Positions 33,263 to 38,866 of a stretch of 38,866 bases of DNA are shown here, in pieces. The position numbers and the translations under genes were made by a program. How positions within the stretch are numbered: the stretch's first letter is position 1; every line of letters begins with the position of its first letter. The stretch comes from Phallusia fumigata (lineage: Eukaryota; Chordata; Ascidiacea; Phlebobranchia; Ascidiidae). The stretch lies in contig QXVZ01028778.1 in assembly GCA_008931825.1 (NCBI GenBank), forward strand, positions 1 to 38,866, given 5' to 3'. The notes under the pieces are model-generated. The model saw nothing but the letters and a program-made list of their open reading frames with translations, was not told the DNA's origin and ran no database searches.

Positions 33263-34089
33263 ATGTCTCATGTGTTTATTGATTTGCAGGTGAGCATATT
33301 TATTTCTTTGCCATAAAAATTGTTACAATAAATTTCGAGGAGCGATTCGTGAACTAATTCGTTTCCGTTTGACGGTTGATTTGTGTACCTTTTTTGGCCA
33401 TCTTGGTGGGTACAGGAAAAGCCATACGCATTTTTTACCTAAAAACCACACTGGGATGGTTTGCTTGGGACAAAAAACCTGTCAATTCTATTTGCCCTGT
33501 TTCCTGACAAATATTACTTACAGTTTAGAACATACATCTAACCCCTCAACAATACCTTTAAGGAAATAAGTCAAGACTAATTAACAACAGACAATGTTTT
33601 GTGGTCCTAAATACGTACTGATTTCCTTGTAGAACGTACAAGATTTTATGATCTTTAAATATGGTGTTATGTTTTAGAATCCGGTGGAAGAAGCAAGTAA
33701 CCGTATTCTTCAAGCCTATCTGGACCTACTGTAAGTAAACCTTCCAAATTGCCTAAATTCTGCTACAAACCTGATATTGATTTGCATTATTATTAAGTAG
33801 TTTGACGACTTTGCACCACATCATATTTCTAAGGGAGGGGGAGGAAACATATTGTAAACAAACTCAGGAAAATGCCAAATATTTGTTAAGAAATTATACC
33901 TTAATTATCTTTCTTATGGCTAGAATGCTTGGTTCACCCTCCATACGTTGAAACAGCAAGATGACGTTAACAAAAGGCCCTACTACTAAAGCTTTTGTGT
34001 CAGGAAGCTTCACCCACAATACAAATTTTCTTTTTTTGTTTTGCAGACTAGAACTGTGGAAACAATACAGAAATCGGCGAACATTTTAG
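33263..34089 (+). CDS. Tandem micropeptide gene 2 (40 residues, unknown function)
   Basis: Exons 33263-33289, 33678-33730 and 34047-34089 (TAG at 34087-34089) have the same lengths and phases as the gene at 30071-31650; donors are GTGAGC and GTAAGT. The product starts MSHVFIDLQ, then PVEEASNRI, LQAYLDLL, ELWKQ and ends YRNRRTF. Residues shared with gene 1 include M1, H3, F5, D7, Q9, PVEE, QAYL, the NRR triplet and the final Phe. The NRR codons differ silently between the copies (AACCGACGT versus AATCGGCGA), as expected under selection on protein sequence. The 3' end lies 37 bases from the stop codon of the convergent minus-strand gene. The family was not recognised. Confidence 0.75.
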
Positions 34090-34126
34090 GATGAGAAAAG
34101 TTGCTTTAAACAGCTTCATGGGTGAT

Positions 34127-34588
34127 CTACAAACAGATGCGATTATTAAGACTTTGCTTTAAAGCCACCCATCGCGAAGATATCCCGCTTACTGACTTTT
34201 TCAGCGGTATATCCTGTTTCTTGGCTGTTTCTGGTGGAATAACTTTTCCAATGCAAGACTGACAAACCCCAAAATTCCTAAATGGAGAGCCTATATTTTG
34301 ACTGTACGTCTTCTTGTGGTGTGACGCAAAGGCAAGTTCCAGTCCAATGGGTAGCAACCATATTGAAACTGGTGACAAAAGAAGATATAACACCAACATT
34401 GCTGCTGCCCCAACCGCTAAAGCAAACCATCGGGATATAGTTTGCCAAGACCCCCCAGTACAAGTTTTAATTGGAACATTATGAAACAAGAAATGGAGCC
34501 TTCGTTTGCGACTTGCCAGTGTACTGTGGTGAAACAGACTGCTGGCTCCAAAATATTGCAGTAGTCTAAATGCTGGCCGATATATGGG
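34127..34588 (-). CDS. Terminal exon of a single-pass membrane protein (5' exons not found)
   Basis: A 153-codon frame opens right after a possible acceptor (GGACAGATTAG) at 34589 and ends with TAG at 34129-34127. No ATG occurs early in this frame, so an upstream exon must supply the start. The N-terminal 45 residues are rich in Arg, Leu, Ser and His with no acidic residue (FRLLQYFG, STLASRKRRL), like a mitochondrial presequence. Then follows one strongly hydrophobic stretch of about 35 residues (FALAVGAAAMLVLYLLL, then WLLPIGLEL). The rest is polar with a CxxC (VCQSCIG). A mitochondrial inner-membrane protein is one possibility. Upstream sequence is confused by the duplicated blocks at 34504-36904, where the exon's 5' part recurs from 35679. 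Confidence 0.55.
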   Translation of the reverse strand, partial: PIYRPAFRLLQYFGASSLFHHSTLASRKRRLHFLFHNVPIKTCTGGSWQTISRWFALAVGAAAMLVLYLLLSPVSIWLLPIGLELAFASHHKKTYSQNIGSPFRNFGVCQSCIGKVIPPETAKKQDIPLKKSVSGISSRWVALKQSLNNRICL

Positions 34589-35677
34589 CTAATCTGTCCA
34601 CTGGCAAGCAGTGTGTTGAAATTTTAACTTGGCACAAAAAACGTTTCATTGTGTACAGCCAAGCATTCGGTATGAAATACCGTTCTTTTTTCCAGTTGCC
34701 GGAACGAACGTAGCCAACAGAGCACTCCATCAACAATAAACAACCTTTTGTCACTAATCACTTGCTGTATCATGTCTATTGAATCATAATAAGTTTGTAC
34801 GTTGACTAGTAGAAATAACATGGCAACCTTGTAGTTATAGAATTACCCTTTTGTGCAAAATCCAGCTTGAAACGCTGCTTATAAAAACATACCATCATTT
34901 ACTTTCTCTTCAAAAGAACAAACAAGTCACATACTAATTTCAATTTTATTAACTGGTTCCATATCCGGTAGCTATCGGTTACTGTAACTTTGTGTACTTT
35001 ACAGTCGCAGTATGTACAAAAATGCTGCATTTTAAAATTAATCTTAAAAGCTTGTTTGCTGCAGTGAGCAAAGCAACATCTGCATTGTTTTTGCAATGTA
35101 CATTTGTATTTTCAATTGTTTTTCGAAATCATGTTTTTGTGTCTGATGTTTACTGCTGCTCGATTGCTAGTCATGTGTGTGTGATAGTTTGTTGGGGCTA
35201 CCCTTCGAATAAAAGCCTAGAGGAGACACAGTATCTGTAGTTCACCGTGTCCTGTTGGAACAACATCTACTCCAGTATAAGATCACATGACCAATAGACT
35301 ATAATTAAAGACTAAAATCAAGACCCCTCCCCACTTTCTGTCATCCACATACGAATGGGCCTGGCTCCATCTGTGGACTGCGAGTGTGAAACAGACTGCA
35401 CGCCATATAATCAATCGATGCCCCATACACCGCCCACCAAGTGGGGAAAATGGCTGACAGTCTTGGATGACGAGACTACCCTCTGGCTGCTCGACCGCTG
35501 CCCGGACATTTGAACTGGAACAACATCATCCATACGAAAGAGAAATAGAAGTTAAAACTGTTTGTGCTGTAGGTTTCCCGAATGAGTTTAACGCTGCAAT
35601 GCATTGAGTTAAAACCAGACTTACTGGGTGGTTGATTTTGATTTGTCATGGTAGACTCCTGGGAAACAAACCGGTGT
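34504..35677 (+). repeat. Direct duplication D2, copy A (1174 bp)
   Basis: Starts GTTTGCGACTTGCCAGTGTA and ends CAAACCGGTGT just before the n at 35678. It matches 35679-36904 almost base for base. Its left 85 bases are the 5' part of the exon ending at 34588. Confidence 0.88.
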
Positions 35678-35678
35678 N

Positions 35679-36904
35679 GTTTGCGACTTGCCAGTGTACT
35701 GTGGTGAAACAGACTGCTGGCTCCAAAATATTGCAGTAGTCTAAATGCTGGCCGATATATGGGCTAATCTGTCCACTGGCAAGCAGTGTGTTGAAATTTT
35801 AACTTGGCACAAAAAACGTTTCATTGTGTACAGCCAAGCATTCGGTATAAAATACCATTCTTTTTTCCAGTTGCCGGAACGAACGTAGCCAACAGAGCAC
35901 TCCATCAACAATAAACAACCTTTTGTCCCTAATCACTTGCTGTATCATGTCTATTGAATCATAATAAGTTTGTACGTTGACTAGTAGAAATAACATGGCA
36001 ACCTTTTAGTTATAGAATTACCCTTTTGTGCAAAATCCAGCTTGGAACGCTGCTTATAAAACATACCATTATTTACTTTCTCTTCAAAAGAACAAACAAG
36101 TCACATACTAATTTCAATTTTATTAACTGGTTCCATTTCCGGTAGCTATCGGTTACTGTAACTTTGTGTACTGTACAATCGCAGTATGTACAAAAATGCT
36201 GCATTTTAAAATTAATCTTAAAAGCTTGTTTGCTGCAGTGAGCAAAGCAATATCTGCATTGTGCTCTCAGTACAATTTACTTTTTTTGCATAAGTACCTA
36301 GACAACATGTACATTTGTATTTTCAATTGTTTTTCGAAATCATGTTTTAGTGTCTGATGTTTACTGCTACCCGATTGCTACTCTTGTGTATGTGATAGTT
36401 TGTTGGGGCTACGCTTCGAATAAAAGCCTGGAGGAGACACAATATCTGTAGTTCACCGTGTCCTGTTGGAACAACATCTACTCCAGTATAAGATCACATG
36501 ACCAACATACTATAATTAAAGACTAAAACCAAGACCCCTTCCCGCTTTCCGTCATCCACATACGAATGGGCCTGGCTCCATCTGTGGACTGCGAGTGCGG
36601 AACAGACTGCAGGCCATATAATCAATCGATGCCCCATACACCGCCCACCAAGTGGGGAAAATGGTCTGACAGTCATGGATGACGAGACTACCCTCTGGCT
36701 GCTCGACCGCTGCCCGGACATTTGAACTGGAACAACATCATCCATACGAAAGAGAAAAAGAAGTTAAAACTGTTTGTGCTGTAGGGTTACCTAAAGCACA
36801 ACATATGAATGAGTTTAACGCTGCAATGCATTGAGTTTAAACCAGACTTACTGGGTGGTTGATTTTGATTTGTCATGGTAGACTCCTGGGAAACAAACCG
36901 GTGT
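35679..36904 (+). repeat. Direct duplication D2, copy B (1226 bp)
   Basis: Repeats 34504-35677 starting directly after the n at 35678. It differs by scattered substitutions and an extra stretch of about 50 bases near 36258-36310 (around TTTTTTTGCATAAGTACC), consistent with an allelic indel. Probably the second haplotype rather than a true genomic duplication. Confidence 0.88.
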
Positions 36905-37055
36905 CCTTAATAGTCTGGCTGTAATTACGCTGTAATCTGAGCATGGTTTTGTTTTAGAGATAAATGATAATGAAAGTTGATCACAAAAATCAGCGTGGTT
37001 GCTGTACAGAAGCTCGAATAACAAAACACTACCACTGGGTATTGTGTTGTGTACG

Positions 37056-37171
37056 TTACCGGCGCTTGTTTGGCGCAGAGGCAAAGTCACTTTAGCCATG
37101 AAATTGACGCAGCTTTCCTTGTGTCTGACGGTCTTAAGGGAAGCGCCAAATTTGCCTTTTCAGCTCTTAAA
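37056..37171 (+). repeat. Direct duplication D3, copy A (116 bp)
   Basis: Starts TTACCGGCGCTTGTTTGGCG and ends GCTCTTAAA immediately before the n at 37172. The second copy follows directly after that n. Confidence 0.85.
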
Positions 37172-37172
37172 N

Positions 37173-37295
37173 TTACCGGCGCTTGTTTGGCGCAGAGGCA
37201 AACACTGTCACTTAAGCCATGAAATTGACACAGCTTTCGTTGTGCCTGACGGTCTTAAGGTTTGAAGCGCCAAATTTGCCTTTTCGGCTCTTAAA
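37173..37295 (+). repeat. Direct duplication D3, copy B (123 bp)
   Basis: Near-identical to 37056-37171 with two short insertions (CACTG-like and GTTTG-like) and several substitutions. It has the same n-bounded pattern as D1 and D2. Confidence 0.85.
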
Positions 37296-38866
37296 CCATG
37301 GCTGAGTAAGTTTGTATGTTTGATTATACTCAATAATCTAACGAAGACCATCTGCACAAAATGTCAAAACGCAGAATTTTCAACCCAATTTGTCGCAACA
37401 ACATCAAAACATCGTTATCGTCCGGATGTTGATAACGTGATGCGATTGATATAATAAACAATTGATAGAATGCTGTTGGAAATCATCTTAACCCTGTGTT
37501 TCCAAGTTTTGTGCCGACGTCTTAAACTATTTTGTGTCGCTTTTGACGTAAACGCATTCAAATATTTTGCAAAAGTAAAAATTAATTTTGCGCCGCACCG
37601 TAAACTGTTGGTCAAACGAACCGGAATGACGCATCAGATCTCTATTGAAAAGCTTGATTTCAGTAAAACTTTAATGTCAGGTTGTTTGGCGTTTGGTAAA
37701 AGATAAAAGGAATGCCACCGACTTTGACAAAAAAAAAGCTTTGCTGTTGGATAGGGACTTACAATGAAACAAAGAGATTCCTGTGTTTTGTAGTGCTGTA
37801 CAGGACGCTTCCAGAGCTGTGTAGTAAACAACATGAGACGTAGTAGAGAGCGAGCTACATAAAACGGTATAGTATGATAAAACCTCATCACGCCACCATG
37901 CGCTTAATCAGTCCCAAGGTAGCAATCATCCATCATGTATATTCTTGTCAACGAACGATTTCAATTTTGACGGGTTTTTATGTTAAGAGATAAAGCCCAA
38001 ATTTCGGCGTTTGTTAAAAGGATTCTTTGGTTTGATTTCCGTTTTTTTAGGCTACACATAGGTTTTAGAAGTTCGGGGTCCTAATTGGTGTTCAATGTCT
38101 TTTGATTGTAGTTAATTCTACACGAAATGTGGACGTGTTGAGGTTATTTATCGTTCACAAGAATTTTGCAGTAAGTGATAAGTTCTAGCCACAGCCGGAA
38201 CGTGTGGTTTCGATTTGTGTGTACGTGTAATTTATGGTATTTTTCTTTAGTTATTGACGTCAACTTTAAGTTTTGTAACTCAAACGCTTAACGGTCGTAC
38301 AACGGTTTCAGCACTAGTGGATCTCGGAAAGAGTTTTACGACGGGCCCAGGCACAAAACGAAGTATGGGTTAGCGCTTGAGCATAACAACCTCTTAAAAT
38401 GTTTGACCCCCTAACATTATGCAGTGTTAAATAGAGTTTCGCGGTCGCTGGGTCACATATAGGGATGTTAAAGTCAGTCTTTTCCACTTAACCAAACAAC
38501 ATTTTTTGCCGTTTGCCACTAGACGTAATATAAGTCAAACATCTTGTTTCTCGTAATAAAAACAAACATGCTGTAGCGGACATGTTGGCACTTTTGGACC
38601 AAAGCAGGTTGCGAACTTGCACTTGCAGACGACCAAAAATGCAAAATATGTCAAAATAGGGAGTCTACTTCCACCCAACAAAAATCAGGCACTGGATGAA
38701 TGCAAAACAATAGTAAAACATAATAAGCCTAAAGCCTAAGTTTAACTTAACAACAGACACACGTTTACCGATCACCCATTTTTTTATGGAAAATTAAACA
38801 AGGTAAGTTCACCTTTAAAGATGTTTTATTTCATCCAACGCAGGTTTCATGCAACAAGCTTGAACG
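37296..38866. other. Right-end region, no supported gene
   Basis: No open frame here has family resemblance or convincing splice sites. The 78-codon frame at 37470-37706 looks like chance. A perfect CRE palindrome TGACGTCA occurs at 38255-38262, and a strong donor-like string AAACAAGGTAAGTTC lies at about 38796-38810, so a first exon of a plus-strand gene may sit near the right edge. Confidence 0.35.

Noticed and set aside
34624..35996. Two near-identical 65-codon minus-strand frames as a duplicated gene
   Set aside because: They sit in the two copies of duplication D2, which look like alleles. The frames end in ordinary intergenic sequence and have no family resemblance.
36494..36745. 83-codon minus-strand frame as an upstream exon of the membrane protein
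   Set aside because: A possible acceptor exists, but no phase-consistent donor linking it to the exon at 34588 was found, and the composition is not distinctive.
1..38866. CRISPR array, bacterial operon or phage-like system
   Set aside because: The genes are spliced with GT-AG introns and belong to animal families. No regular repeat-spacer array is present.

Overview
The window looks like nuclear DNA of a tunicate, probably an ascidian of the Ciona type (inference). It is AT-rich, with short spliced exons, GT-AG introns of a few hundred bases, tRNA-derived SINE traces and many small non-autonomous transposons. No search could be run. Gene calls rest on reading frames, splice-phase agreement and recognised protein families.

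Layout. (1) Positions 1-8299, minus strand: a 12-exon gene, cut by the left edge. It encodes a death domain, a Pro/Thr/Gln-rich linker, a death effector domain, a second linker and a caspase catalytic domain. Every exon junction agrees in phase. (2) Positions 9100-15845, minus strand: a complete nine-exon gene for translation initiation factor eIF3 subunit I, 325 codons, the same length as the human protein. (3) Positions 15846-22395: about 6.5 kb with no supported gene. (4) Positions 22396-24221, plus strand: a two-exon, roughly 498-residue seven-transmembrane receptor-like protein lacking the usual rhodopsin-family signatures. (5) Positions 24222-30070: intergenic DNA with MITEs and an assembly duplication. 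(6) Positions 30071-34089, plus strand: two tandem three-exon genes for paralogous 40-residue proteins with identical exon lengths and phases; between them lies an orphan open frame of about 100 codons. (7) Positions 34127-34588, minus strand: a terminal exon of a protein with one hydrophobic segment. (8) To the right end: near-identical duplicated blocks separated by single n characters, and otherwise no supported gene.

The two most interesting signals are the death domain-DED-caspase gene, which would join the roles of adaptor (FADD-like) and initiator caspase (caspase-8-like) in one polypeptide, and the tandem 40-residue micropeptide genes. The introns of the caspase and eIF3i genes carry three copies of one repeat family, which ends in a small GC-rich hairpin and has about 125-bp internal tandem units. 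One copy contains a clean hAT-like insertion with an 8-bp target duplication. Several apparent tandem duplications abut single n positions and are best read as two haplotypes placed side by side in the assembly.
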